DNA from: Triplophysa rosa
Taxonomy: Eukaryota > Chordata > Actinopteri > Cypriniformes > Nemacheilidae
Assembly: GCF_024868665.1 (NCBI RefSeq)
Contig: NC_079913.1
Location: 552,544-616,543, forward strand
Reading direction: 5' to 3'
Length of the DNA: 64,000 bases
In this document: piece after piece, positions 42,112 to 63,942 of the stretch
How positions within the stretch are numbered: the first letter of the stretch is position 1
Layout: every line of letters starts with the position of its first letter
Position numbers and translations under genes: made by a program
The notes under the pieces: model-generated
Told to the model about the DNA's origin: nothing
Database searches by the model: none
What the model saw: only the letters and a program-made list of their open reading frames with translations

Positions 42112-43094
42112 TGCAAATTAAAGCAAATATCCACAGCAACTATAGTTTCCACCACAATACCAGGGATATTTAAATAATATTTACTCTATTCCATTACTTT
42201 TATCACCTTTCAAATCATTTGTAAATATTGGTTAAGAATTAAAACATTTTTTTTAAAAGATTGCATTTCCAAAAAGCAATTCATAAACACATATTTTAGA
42301 AACAAATATACAAAATGCAAATAAACAAAATGACAGAACGATGTAAATGCTTTTTACCCTGCTTGAAAGAGTTGTCTTGAACTGTTTATGGTTTACATCA
42401 GTAGTAAACTATAGTATTTTGGAGGACTATGGTTTCCAAGGTAACAAGAATGCAAAAATTCCAGAGAATATAATGATTGAGGAGAATAGACTTAGAGAGA
42501 GAAAACAAATCTAAATTAGAGCACAGAGATCCTGCAGCTTTCACACAGGAAATCAATAAAGAAATGTGGGATATTTCACACAATGATTTCAATGCCTTGA
42601 CCGTGACCTAAGCTTCCATGCTGGAGCGTTCATAAGCAAATTGCTCTGGGATCGGACGTACTAATAGATTCTAACATTCATTATGATAAATGTACATTTA
42701 AAGATACTCTGACGGGGCAACATCTGGCTAAACATGATTTTATGCCTGAAATGTTAAAAAAAGGGGTGGGGCCTGTTTAAATGCATCTGGTGGCTCTCCC
42801 TGTGGTCAAATCACTCTTGCAACCAGATGTGAACTTCAATTAATGCTAATGGTGATGAGTTTTGCATTGAGACATTATTTTCCTGACAATCAAATAACCC
42901 ATACCAAAAACGATTTAAATGTATAAAATATACTGTAGCAATAATAATATTTATAAAATGTTATATTTACATTATTATGATTATATAATCACACAACACT
43001 ATAAATATAATAATTCATGTAAAAAATATAGTATAAATAAATTATTAAAAATATTATTTAAACTGTAAAGTACATTTTAAAAAACAGCGCAGTA

Positions 43095-43100
43095 TTTATT
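43095..43100 (-). terminator. ipo8: Candidate ipo8 polyadenylation signal
   Basis: AATAAA on the minus strand about 0.45-0.9 kb beyond the possible ipo8 stop codons. Several AT-rich alternatives are nearby. Confidence 0.35.
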
Positions 43101-43545
43101 GTACTGAATTCAGTGTAGGCTGAGGGAAAAAAAGAAATGTAAATTTAAAAAAAGTGTTCTTAAATTGTCATGAAATTGCCGTCACAATATAAAAAAATAA
43201 AACAAACATAAACCACTGTGCAAAACCACACAAATAACTGCACAAACAATTAGTGTTACATAGTTTTTTATCACTTAAGTTAATTCTGAAAATGTACTGT
43301 TACAAAAACAACCTCTTGAAACATACAAACATATACGACAAATATAAACATCATCCTTCTTACAGTACATCCGGCCAGTGCACATTTCATCTGTTTGGGG
43401 AGAAAGATCCCGACATTTCTCTGACCATCACAGTTAACCACTCCCCCAATCTGTGTGTGTCTTACTCTCTGTCTGAAGCTGAGCCTTCATCTGTCTGTCT
43501 GTCTGTCTGAAGCCTGACCCGTCGTCTTACCTCACTGCCTCAGTC

Positions 43546-53474
<9,929 letters not shown>

Positions 53475-54296
53475 GAGGCCCGGTGCGATGGATTAACCCG
53501 ATCAAACTTTCGATTATCGGACAACTGCACGGACGATTAGATGTGTCGGGTCTTACATGCAGCCCACAGCCCTTCCCCAGTTTGCCGACAACCGACTGTC
53601 ATCGTCGCAAAGAACAACGCCGCCGGGTCCTGCAGAACGAGTCCTTACAAAATAAAGGTCTTAGATATTGTACATATAAATGACAATAATAACTTACAAT
53701 AATTTCCTTACTAAACAGAATAATTACATTTCGTAAGATTTGGAGATGTTTAAAAAGGGTTCTAAAGAAGAGTATATAAATCATGCTATTTAAATGAAGA
53801 AATAGCCTACTGTGATTTATACAATTAAAAATGGTAAAAATGAGGTAAATTGATATTTGGCAACTGTGGCAAAATAAATATAACAATATAATAAAACTCC
53901 CTATAAAATAATCCTGTAAAATATATTTAAGTTAATATTATTAACTTGTAAAAAACTGTATCTGCACATTTTAGTATTTGTACATTCGCGTTGTCGATAG
54001 ATAAAGTCCCGTTCGACTTGCCGTAGTGTTGACACTGAATCGCGTCATGGTGGCACTGAGCGCTAAACATGTATATTTTACATACAAAAAACGACCCAAT
54101 TCTCTTGAATTTATTTGCTTAGCTTATTTACCACTCGCAACCGTCTTATCCACCACCAACCGACCCAAACATACATAAACAGTCTTTAAGGAAAACTAAC
54201 TAGAGAGATCGCATGAATGTGCTGCAGCTGTCAGCGAATCTCACTCACTCACTCACGTCTGTCCGGACCGGACCACGCTGATCTTTCACTTGAATC
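53475..54296. promoter_or_regulatory. Shared ipo8/kics2 head-to-head intergenic region
   Basis: The 822 bp between the two start codons must carry the 5' UTRs and promoters of both genes. Modest CpG enrichment appears at 53500-53640 and 53985-54080 and again near the kics2 start (54190-54300). No TATA box is convincing. A bidirectional promoter is likely from the geometry but not shown by the sequence. Confidence 0.5.
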
Positions 54297-57200
54297 ATGT
54301 CTGAAGAAGACCTTCGGCCGGTTCCGAAAGAGCGAGCCGTTCTGGAAAGTTTCTTCACCCAGCTCGGGACTTTCTGGTTTGACAGGGCGAAGGATTACGT
54401 GGAGAAAGAGAAGGACGCCAGTAAGAGCGCAGGGGCCATATGGGCGTCATTACTGGCCGCTCTCGCTCACCTGGCAGCTGCGGAGAAAGCTTACCACAAC
54501 ATGACTTTTCTGGGACAGAAACTAGGTATGAGATATTCTGCAAGAATGCAGTAACAGTATTTTACATGATCAAAAACTGTGGGTTTATTGTGTGATATCA
54601 GAAACAGTGAAATCATAGTCCTCTTTATTTTTTGGTTGTCTTGACATTGGGTTTGTTTGCCTTGTCACACATGTTCAGCAATTCACTCTCAAAACTAGAG
54701 AAAAACAGAGGGAGTGCATAGTTGTATCATTTGAATACAGCAGGTGGCGCCACTTGGCCAAACCTAATGCACCTCCTTCTGTACCGTTCACAGTCGGTTA
54801 TCTATTAAGGCGACACACTAGTAAAGGCCCTTTTCAAAGTGATTTGTCATTTCATGAGCGTGTCTGCGTTGTGCTGCAACCTGCAGGTGGCCAGTCATTC
54901 TTCAGCCGGAAGGACTCCTTCAGGTCTATTTATACATCTTTGCACAATGAACTGAAGAAGGTGGTCTCCACGGGTCGCCACACACCCGGGGCCTCCACTC
55001 TTAACCTGGAGGATTTGCTGTCCCATTTATCCGAGCAGCTGTGTCATTTCACACAGGCCAGGATGGAGATCGCAGACTTCTATGAGAAGTTGCATTCGTT
55101 GGGCAGCCAGAAGACTGTCGACTCTGAGGAGCTTGTGAGCACCCTGGAGACCATTTTGCAGAAGTACAGTTCCAGGTGGGCTCTGTGTTACAGCTTAGAC
55201 TTTAAAGATCAAGTTTATTTGGTATTTAAATGGCTAAAATGGTTAAAGAGTCTGACCAAAAAATGATGTTTGTGTTTGTTAAATAGAGCGCGTTTTGCTA
55301 TCCCACCAGGTGGAGCCTCCTCCTCTTCTGCATTGAATGTCAGCATTGGTTTTAAGCGGATGCCCATCAACGTTGTCGTAGATCTTTATTTATATTCCTC
55401 GTATTTTTCTCCACAATTACAAAGTTGCTCATACTGATATAACTAGTCTCACGTAGAAGTGTCATTTTAGATGTTGTTTATTCTTAGTATATGTGGAAAA
55501 ATGACCTAAATCTGACATGCGTTAAACATTTCACATGCTCTCGTGTTCATTTTAGCAAGGCGGCAAATGAGATTTATGAACAAGCTGTATGTGAGCTTTA
55601 AATATGTTTAATGACGTCTGAAGCTCAGCGCTTCCCTACTGGCTGCTCAAGGTGAATTCTGCACTTTGCCAAAAGGAGACGAGGAACGCTAGAGAGGGAG
55701 AGACAGAAAAGATAGATGATTCACTCCGAGAGCTAGAAAGATTGACGCCATCTCAGGAGTAGAGGAGACAAGATCTCTGCGCGGTATCTGATCAATTCAT
55801 CTGTCAGACAAGCGCTTGGATGCAGAGACTCGGCCTTGACCTTGAACATCACCAGACGTTATTTGCTTTTATTATACATGTAAATACAAACACGTTTTTC
55901 CAAACACTACCTTCTAGTCCATTGTTGAGACAAACAGATGCCGAAAGCTTTGGCAAGAATGGAAAAATGGTTGTTAATGGTTTACATACGGTGGAAGCTG
56001 CACATTAAGCAAGGACGGCAGAAAGATTGTAAGATCAGAACCGCTCCACAAAGTGAACTTTTTCCTTCTGTCAGAGATTTGTTTTCCTCTCTCTCGGTCA
56101 TCGGTCTCATCCGACCATTCTCGCTGTCTGGCTGCCTGCTAAGACATGTAATTAATGATCAGTCAGGGGTGAAGAATTTTCCCGCTGCTGCTGAATGCAG
56201 GAGGTGTCATGAGCTCAATGCGGCCCTGCAGTCTCGTGACCGTCTCCAGCGCTAATGAGAAAAACGAACAAGCCGCTGCGGCTTCTCTCGCTCACAAAAA
56301 ACGGAACCACAGACTGCAGGATTCAAATGAAAATCGTATAAAGTGGCGTATCCCATCATGTCCATTCGGTGCAGGTTCCTGTAGTTCAACTGGTAGAGCA
56401 TTGCGTTAGTAACACAAAGGTCACGGGTACACTGATCAAACGTATGCCTTTGGATAATTTAAATGTAAATGTCATTCTGTGCTGCAGATTCCACCATCCC
56501 ATCCTGAGCCGTCTAGAAAGCAGCTTTCAAGTAGAAGTGGATGTTCTGACGCAGCTGTTGCGATGCCAGGCACAAATCTCAGAGTGGCATTTCCTGCCGT
56601 CTCTTTTGAACCTCCACGGCGCCCATTCCAAACTGCAGACCTGGGGTCAGGTGTTCGAACGCCAACGCGAGACCAGGAAACACCTGTTCGGCGGTCAATC
56701 CCAGAAGGCCGTGCAGCCCCCACATCTCTACTTGTGGCTGCAGCGTCTGCAGGCGGCACTCCTGGCCAAGTTCAGCTTTTACTTCCACGAGGCGCTCGGC
56801 CGGCAGACGTCGCAGTCCGAAATGAAAGCCATGACGGCGCGCACCTTCCCCGATTACTTCGGCAAGATCTCCGGCTTTATCCGCAAACACGACGCTTTCA
56901 ACGTCTCCTTGATCTTTGATAATCAAGGATCAGAAAGCTTCCAGGGACACGGCTACCACCATCCACATTCATACCGCGAAGCCCCCAAAGGCGTGGACCA
57001 GTTCCCAGCCGTGGTGTCACTTCCTGGAGGAGAGAGGCCGGTTACGCACTGGCCTAATGTTATCATGATCATGAGCGACCGCTCGACGGACCTCAACACT
57101 CTGGATAAGGTGGTCCATTTCTATGACGATAAAGTCCAAAGTACCTACTTTCTTACCCGGCCTGAACCCCACTTCACTGTAGTGGTGATCTTCGATGGAA

Positions 57201-57307
57201 AGAAATCAGAGAGAGACTCTAACATTGTGGCATTCCTGCAGGAACTAACCGGATCGCTAAGAAACTCCAAACCTTTCACAACACTTAAACCAGGCTCCAA
57301 GGGCTGA
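54297..57307 (+). CDS. kics2: KICSTOR complex subunit KICS2 (C12orf66 homologue, 3 exons)
   Basis: Subunit of KICSTOR (KPTN-ITFG2-KICS2-SZT2), which holds GATOR1 on lysosomes and so lets mTORC1 respond to amino acids and glucose. Exons 54297-54525, 54887-55175 and 56488-57307 join in phase to 1338 nt (445 aa plus stop), the usual family length. Very high identity to the human protein is evident from '[20 protein letters not shown]', '[18 protein letters not shown]', '[16 protein letters not shown]', '[16 protein letters not shown]', '[20 protein letters not shown]' and '[15 protein letters not shown]'. The N-terminal ten residues are the least conserved, as in the family. The start ATG lies in MSEEDLRPV, just before the conserved 'AVLESFF'. 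A SINE ends next to the exon 3 acceptor. The gene is head to head with ipo8 and tail to tail with srgap1. Confidence 0.97.
56372..56475 (+). repeat. tRNA-derived SINE just before kics2 exon 3
   Basis: The tRNA-like head 'CCTGTAGTTCAACTGGTAGA' with 'GCATTGCGTTAGTAACACAA' and B-box-like 'AGGTCACGGGTACACTGATC' is followed by a tail 'TTTGGATAATTTAAATGTAA'. It ends about a dozen bases before the exon 3 acceptor at 56487/56488. Sequence drift in the B box argues against an active tRNA gene. Confidence 0.8.
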
Positions 57308-57626
57308 ACTGTCGCTCACGCTCTCAGTCGTTTTAAGAACCCGCACGTGTCAGTTTATCACTCTTTGTGGACATGAAATGTTCTCGAATATTAAAGAGGT
57401 CCAAAAACATCACGAGACAAACCATTTCAGACCAAAGACAAATATCAGCTATTATTTTCAGCATGTGCTCTTCTGATGGTTAAAATGAGTTTTCTGTTCG
57501 CAGTTGTGCAAAAGGGACCTGTTGGCAAGAATTTTCTCTTTTTATTGATAGTTTACAATGTGCAACATTTTTATTGCTTTGATTTTATCGATTTCTCCAA
57601 CTACTGTGAAGTTAAAGTGCTTACTA

Positions 57627-57632
57627 AATAAA
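57627..57632 (+). terminator. kics2: kics2 polyadenylation signal
   Basis: AATAAA on the plus strand 320 bases after the stop codon, followed by a T-rich region. A good match for the kics2 3' end. Confidence 0.7.
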
Positions 57633-58596
57633 GTTTTCAGTTCTTTAATGTTTTATAATTGCATTGCATTAAAACGATATTTGTAGACAAAGAAATCTTT
57701 TTTCAAAATAAAGCAAATTTTTACCTCGACTTCATCTGCCAAGTTGAGGTGCATGATGGGAAAAGTTGCCTTGTGGTAAAGGGGAGACTGTATTCTGCTC
57801 ACGCAACTGCAAACAACTCCCGTGTAAGCCGCAAAAGCATCCTCGACTCTTCCTAAGTTTTTTAACAGCAAGAACCAAAGGTTGTTATTATTAGTACGGT
57901 TTCTGGGCTGCAGACTCGAGGGTCATGTGAGTTTTGCTATATTTAAAAGACAATGCTTGACTCACCGTGCAATATTGCAAAATATCGATTTGCGGCATAT
58001 TCTGGGCCAGGACCACCTACTTAGACAGGAATTGATTGACATCTAAATTTGGTCTATTGCCCCATAAAGCATAGGATTATCTAAAAAAATAAAACATTAC
58101 CATAAAACTTTGAAAAGGAATAAAAAAAAGATCAGTCCCTGAAATAAAGAGGAAAGTACACGGAATACACAGTTAGTCATTTACATGCACAGCGATGTTA
58201 AATATGGCAGGTCTTTAAATAAACTGCCGTGAGACCGTGGGTGTGACGTCCCAGACTAACTGTAGTCTATTATTATAAAGAATCCTACATGGCACAGATG
58301 AGACTTATCAACATCCTTTATTTCAAAGACATTCAGTTTCGACACGTTTTAAAATGCACTGGAACATGATTTGATGCTACATGCCAATACAGTCCTATAC
58401 ATGAAAGTGCGACATCACAATGGATTAAATGTACATATTTATTATTCGTTTAGGTTATTAAACATCTGAAAAGAGCTCTATTTATTATTTAACTTGTGGA
58501 ACGATTCTTCAGAAAGCGACAGCAGCACGCACCCTTGGCAGACCAGGCTCCTGCATTCAACGTGTTTCCTGAAAGGCACTTTCATGTCAACACAAG

Positions 58597-58631
58597 TGTG
58601 TGTGTGTGTGCGTGTGTGTGTGTGTGTGTGG
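58597..58631. repeat. (TG)n microsatellite
   Basis: About 17 TG units with one CG interruption, in probable srgap1 3' UTR. Confidence 0.9.
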
Positions 58632-58683
58632 GTGGAGTGATGGTCTTGCAGGTCGCTTGGTAAATGAACAGAGGGTGAAGGTG

Positions 58684-58813
58684 CACAGCAAAATCACCAG
58701 TGTTAAAAAAGGTCAAATTAACACTCGCAGTGTTTATAGAATCCACATTTTGAGTGTGTGGATTATGACTGCGTGTTCATTTGACCTTTTTTAACACTGG
58801 TGATTTTACTGTG
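58684..58813. mobile_element. Small MITE with about 34-bp terminal inverted repeats
   Basis: The left arm (58684-58718) contains AAATCACCAGTGTTAAAAAA and continues GGTCAAAT. The right arm (58779-58813) is its complement with one mismatch near the tip. Total about 130 bp, no reading frame. Related 'ACCAGTGTTAA' ends are common in cyprinid genomes. Confidence 0.8.
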
Positions 58814-60255
58814 TGGGCATCTAATACACCAGCAAGCTTAGGGGGTCGTGTATGCGGTGGCAGAGTGACGAAGACCCCAACGTTAAACATACAGTACACT
58901 CAGAATCAGTAAAGAGATACAAAATATAACGAGTAGAAAACGTAAGCGAGAAGCAGTCAAAAAAAGTGAAAAACGATTATTCTGTTAGTGTATAAAAAAT
59001 TGAACCAAGGCTGTTTGGTAGACGTAGAGCATCTCATCACAAAACAATTTCCCCCTCCATGCATAATATTTACAGACAGACTACACACCCTCACACAATC
59101 AGCTCTTACGCACACACAAAACACACATAAACCGTTCATTTTCATATGCAATAAGTTACATGTTCTCAGCAAGCACTCTCTGCTGTACAAGCGTGAATTA
59201 TCCATCATCTTACGCACGCACGAGCCTGTTTAACATGAATGGTTTTTGCGTGTTGCAAAGAGGGTCTGCCATCGACAATCTCACATACACACGTACATTG
59301 GAAGCACAGGGGACATTGAAAATAAAGGACTGAAAACGGTCATCGTCCATTAGTGGAGCAGCAGCGGAAATGTTACTGAACGACCTGAGAGAGGGCGTGG
59401 CTTGGCAGCAGAAGTCACATGCTTCTTGCCAACGTCCGTAACGTCAATTTCTCAGATGGATACGGTCGAGTCTCCGTCATTTTTCTTGAAACTTGGTTCA
59501 CATTAAAACTCCCACGTCGTCCAATCAGGCTTTCAGGGTTTGCGTTTCCACGGTAAAGGGGGAGGTTAATCTGGTGATCAAGGCTTGGCGTGGTATTAAG
59601 AGTGAAAAACACGTGGAACATTCATATTTTTTAATACATTCTGTGTTCCCCGGTCACCTTGTTTCCCGACGGAAGGCTAGATGAGTGGCTTGAAAAAATG
59701 ACATTCCCCATCCACTTCCACTAAGTGATAACGTTCCCAATTTTCCCAAGAGGCACCAATATTCCTGTAAATTGGCCGTTTGAATCGAAGCGTTAAAGAA
59801 AGCAGCAGCAACTCATAAGATCGACTCCACACACAATCCTCTGTGGTAGTAAGGCCTAACAAATATAGAAGGGCTCGAAATACATTGCACCGAAGGAGGA
59901 CTCAATGGAACGTCCCGATCTAAAGCTCCCAAAAAACAAAACGGTACTTCCTGTACAGACAATCCCAACCAGTGTCTCTCCGCTGTCTCTGAATGTGTTC
60001 CTCGGAAAATGTATCTACACACAGACACGGTAAAGTCCTATTCACTTAGAGAATACACACACACCACCCTGACAACACGTTAATGGATTATAATATCATA
60101 GACTAACTCTATCGGACCGCTCCGTGTAAACTAGCTATCGGCCGTACAATCATGTCATTAAGAGATTAACCCTGTTTACTTTCTTTAGTCTCGACCCATC
60201 GCCGCGGGTCAGTCTTAAACCCTGTTTGCGTCAGTTGGACCCTTTGGATCTCGGC

Positions 60256-62786
60256 TCACATAGTGCCAGATTTGTCGCTGCCGAAGCTCAAAGGGGGATT
60301 CAGGGGCTGCTGGGAAGGAGGAGGGTTGGCTTTTGGAAGAATGGGCGGTTTGGGGCGTAGGGCGGGCGGACGGAGCGTCACGCCCATGCGGGGCGAGGCG
60401 ATGGGCTTGAAGGTGGCCACCAGGTCATTGGAGCGCCGGGACGAAGGGCCGGGCAGTGGGGGAAGAGAAGGCAGGGGGCTTATGGGACTGAGGGGGCTCG
60501 GGGAATCAGAAGGGCTGGATAAGCTGGAAGGGGTGGAGCCAGATGGACATGAAGGGCTGCTTTTCACCTGCTCCAGGGTGTCCAGCACCAGGTCAGGAGC
60601 TGCGGTCTTTCCGTTCTGCCTTTCTAGCTCGCGCAGCTCATTTAACGCTAGACTCATGGTTTCCTGTAGGTCCTGGAGAGAGAGAAAGAGCGTTACTTGT
60701 TTGAGTGTTACTAGTAGGATAATATTCATTTTTGACTTAACTTAAAAATAGTGTTACGAAAAATACTATTATAATGTTACGAAAAATGTGACCTAAAATA
60801 ATGTCCCAAAAGACTATTTTGCTTAAAAACAGCATTACGAAAAAAGACTATTCTACTTAAAAATAACGTTACAAAATAAAAAGCGAATACATTTTTTTTA
60901 ATAAATAAATTTTTTTTTTTTTGACAAAATTAAATTCTACTTAAAAATAATGTTATACATTTTTTTACTTAAATTAATGTTACAAAAGACTATTTTGCTC
61001 AAAAATAATGTTACAAAAATAACAATTCTACTTAAAAATAACAAAAAAAGACTATTATAATTAAGAATAACGTTGTGAAAAAAGACTAATCTACTTAAAA
61101 TGCATTTTTACTTAAAAGTAAGGTTACGAAAAAAGACTATTTAATGAAAAAGACTTGTACAAACCTGGGCCATAGTGTGAGGGTTCAGCGTCTGTGTGCG
61201 TTGCACAGGTAACCCACAATGCAATGTGGATGGAGACTGTAGAGACCGTATCGGAGGGCTCTCTCGTTCCCGCTCCCTACGCAGGGACTCGTGTCGGCTG
61301 ATGTTGGCATTGACCGTGCCATTGGATGTGCCGTTGTGTCCTGTGCGTCTGTGGTGCTCGGGACTGTCCAGGGCACAGCTGTTTCCACGCAGCAGCTCCC
61401 TAGGGCTAAAGTGACCCGTTACGGTCACCGTCACCGGGGGAGAGCTGCGTTCCAGCCCGTTGCCATGGCAGTGCCCGTCGCTCAGGCGACCGGGGACCCG
61501 GCGCAGAAGGGCCTCCGTCCTCTTCCTGTGTCTGAGAATTTTTGCATAAAAGAGGAAATAATTGAAAATACGCAGATAAAAGTGAGCAGGAGGTCATCTC
61601 CTCTCCACAGTGTGTGCGAGCTCACCGGCTGATGAAGGTCTCTGGTATTCTTGGTTCAGTAGGAGATGTAAGAGACCGCCTGGAGCTGACTTCATCCGAA
61701 GGTGTGGTGCTGGTCTCACTGTCTGTTTTCTGGCTCAGTGTATCTGACATGGCCTCATCCCTGAAATGCATCATCCAGAAATATATTTATCCATCATTCC
61801 AACATCAGAATTTAAACCAATTGAGCTGCATCCACAGTTTGCAAACTGACTCCTGCAGTGTGACGTATTGATGTGGTATAAGTCCATCAATGCCGTTGTG
61901 ACGTCCCTCCCACCAATCCTCAGACGCTCTCTGAAACAGCAGCAGTGTGGCGCCTTTCTTAAAAGTGAGCTCCCGTCCAGAGCGCCCAACATAGTCAAAC
62001 TTTGCTAAGGCCTCCGCAGGCTCAGCCTCTGAAAGAAAGACATTATTGAGCGGGACTCACACATAGCGAGTTTTCATTGGAAATGAGAATGTATTGTGTG
62101 ACATTTTGTTTGTATAGACATGCGTATGCATGCATTACCCTCCTCACTCGTCTGGGTTTCTGTCCCTCCGTCCTGCTCTCCTTCCTCAAACGCTCCCGGC
62201 TCACTGTAGGGACTTTCACTGCAATGAAAAATACACACAGCAAAACAATCAAAATAAATGTTATCAATATTATATATAAAAAAAAGAGGACAAAAAGCAC
62301 ACACATCAACCTCAAATGGGTGCTCGACCAAAAAAACGAATGAAGGATTATATACACAAAAGTCTGCACACCAAAGCTCCAAAAAAATTTTTTTGGAGCT
62401 TTGATGTGCTGACTTTTGTGTATAATCCATCAATATTATTCAAAAAATATATTATTATAACCTGGAAATAACCTAATTTCCAAATTAGGTTTATCGGGTT
62501 GAATAGGTTTTTTACTCATTTTAAACAAACGACAAGTTCTTTTTTACTCACTTCTACTCAATTAATAAAAGTATTTTTTAGTACTGCAAAATAAAAGCAT
62601 TTTACTAGTGGTCTTAGACTCCTGTACACTCTTTAATGAATCTAAATATACTACATACAATTTACTGAATATGTATAAGCACATATATAAGCCCCATCTC
62701 TGAACAATAATACACCATCGTACATTTTTGTAAGGGAAATTAAGAGACACACATGTGCTCACAGACACAGACACACACGCACACGC

Positions 62787-62840
<54 letters not shown>

Positions 62841-63942
62841 CAGTACTCCGTATTGCTCATGCACTTCTCATAAACCGGCCCCTCCAGTTCTTTGGTGTCA
62901 GGGAAGATGGTCTCATGGTGGATGATGATGGTTTTGACGATCTCGTTGACGTGCGCCTGACACGAGACCTGGTCCAGAAGATCCGGGGTGGGCATCAGAG
63001 TGGGACCGAAACAGATCGCCAGGTTTCCAGGGTCCATCATGTTCTCATCACTATATTGGGACAAACTAGGAACGAAAATCAAGAATAACTACTCTGAACT
63101 TGAAGCGGCTGTCTAACTATAATGTTTTTTCTGTATTATGTATCAAATATATTTTTTAGAATACAGACAGGTAACAAATTTCAGAATGGAAGTTGTAGCA
63201 AACTTTTCTCAGTGCTGTGGGATTCTGGGTAATCTTTTACTGCTCTGAGCTGAATACGAAGCTTGCATCTGTTGACTGGTTGCATTTTCTCAGGTGTACA
63301 ACTAGGCTTTCATAATCACACTGGATCTTTTTTAGCGGGTGACTCATAAATTCCATAATCGCACCTTCTCTCTTTGCACCTTTACCCAACACTCTCTCTC
63401 GCTCGCTCCGTCTGTCTCTCGTGCCATCTTACCATCTCTCTCGGCACAGACATGGGAGCGGATTTAATTTCCGGTGTGAAAATGGATGCTTAGTTTAGCC
63501 ACTATTCTCCTATTCAATGAGACACTTGAGCTTTGCAATTGAGAGAGTGAGTTTGTCTGCGAGTGAGTGTTTGTGGGTTGGAGAACAAAATGAATATTTC
63601 ATATGAAGCATATAGAGGGAATTGTGCATATGGGGCGGGGTTCACTTAGCTCTACTTTGGGGGCAAAACTGTCCCAAAAGTCCGCTGAACCCGACCAAGT
63701 CTATATCTGGGAACGCCCTCAAACGTAGAAATAATTCATAAAGCGAGGGAGGGAGGGATGACTAAAGCTCGATCAATAAATGCTGGGTATAAAAAAAGCG
63801 ACTTCCACAAATATGTGCGTTTTCGAGAACACTCACTGGTTGAGGAATGCAAACAGGTATCTCATAACCACCAGCGTTGGCCGTGGCGTCGTCGTCAGGA
63901 TCTTTCGGATGGAGAGAGCTCTCTCGTACAGACTCTCGGTTC
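60256..63942 (-). CDS. srgap1: SLIT-ROBO Rho GTPase-activating protein 1, C-terminal part (7 exons; 5' part outside window)
   Basis: srGAPs join an inverse F-BAR, a RhoGAP and an SH3 domain, and act downstream of Robo on Cdc42/Rac/Rho at the cell cortex. Exons in view: 63837-63942, 62841-63065, 62139-62218, 61851-62028, 61626-61760, 61165-61531, 60256-60672 (about 502 residues). The first two exons hold the end of the RhoGAP domain ('[11 protein letters not shown]', '[20 protein letters not shown]'). Exon 4 encodes the SH3 domain ('[20 protein letters not shown]', '[17 protein letters not shown]', 'PHQY'). The remainder is a Ser/Pro-rich tail with '[11 protein letters not shown]', 'SPPIRS', '[17 protein letters not shown]' and a C-terminal SGTM resembling a PDZ ligand. 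The choice of srgap1 over srgap2 or srgap3 rests on the adjacent kics2, as on human chromosome 12q14, and on tail similarity. Upstream exons lie beyond position 64000. Confidence 0.93.
60735..61145. repeat. AT-rich degenerate minisatellite in last srgap1 intron
   Basis: About eleven degenerate copies of a 33-40 bp unit built on 'ACTTAAAAATAATGTTAC' plus 'AAAAAAGACTATT'. It occupies nearly the whole intron between the last two exons (60673-61164). Confidence 0.85.
62345..62431. repeat. Large near-perfect hairpin
   Basis: The two arms, about 40 bases each, meet at A7T7 (62381-62394) with no loop. The inner part is 'CAAAGCTCC' + A7/T7 + 'GGAGCTTTG' and the outer parts share 'CACAAAAGTC' and its complement, with only a 2-base insertion and two mismatches. 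In an srgap1 intron. Confidence 0.88.
62758..62836. repeat. (CA)n microsatellite at an srgap1 splice donor
   Basis: About 38 CA units. Read on the minus strand the (GT)n begins inside the donor GTGAGTGTGT of the exon ending at 62841. Confidence 0.92.

Larger units (their letters stand above)
57640..60255. other. srgap1 3' UTR and convergent intergenic region
   Basis: No coding exon is supported. Most of it is probably srgap1 3' UTR, since several minus-strand AATAAA hexamers lie far downstream of the stop (for example 58317-58322 and near 58435). It contains a TG microsatellite (58597-58631) and a MITE (58684-58813). Confidence 0.5.

Noticed and set aside
54754..55266. 170-codon plus-strand frame treated as a gene of its own
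   Set aside because: It is kics2 exon 2 with intron read-through at both ends; true exon limits are 54887-55175.
56372..56440. Possible functional tRNA gene
   Set aside because: Head and B-box resemble a tRNA but the B-box is mutated, and the downstream tail is SINE-like. The same head recurs at 37287 and 40840.
60263..60745. 160-codon Gly/Arg-rich plus-strand frame
   Set aside because: Antisense shadow of the Pro/Ser-rich last exon of srgap1.
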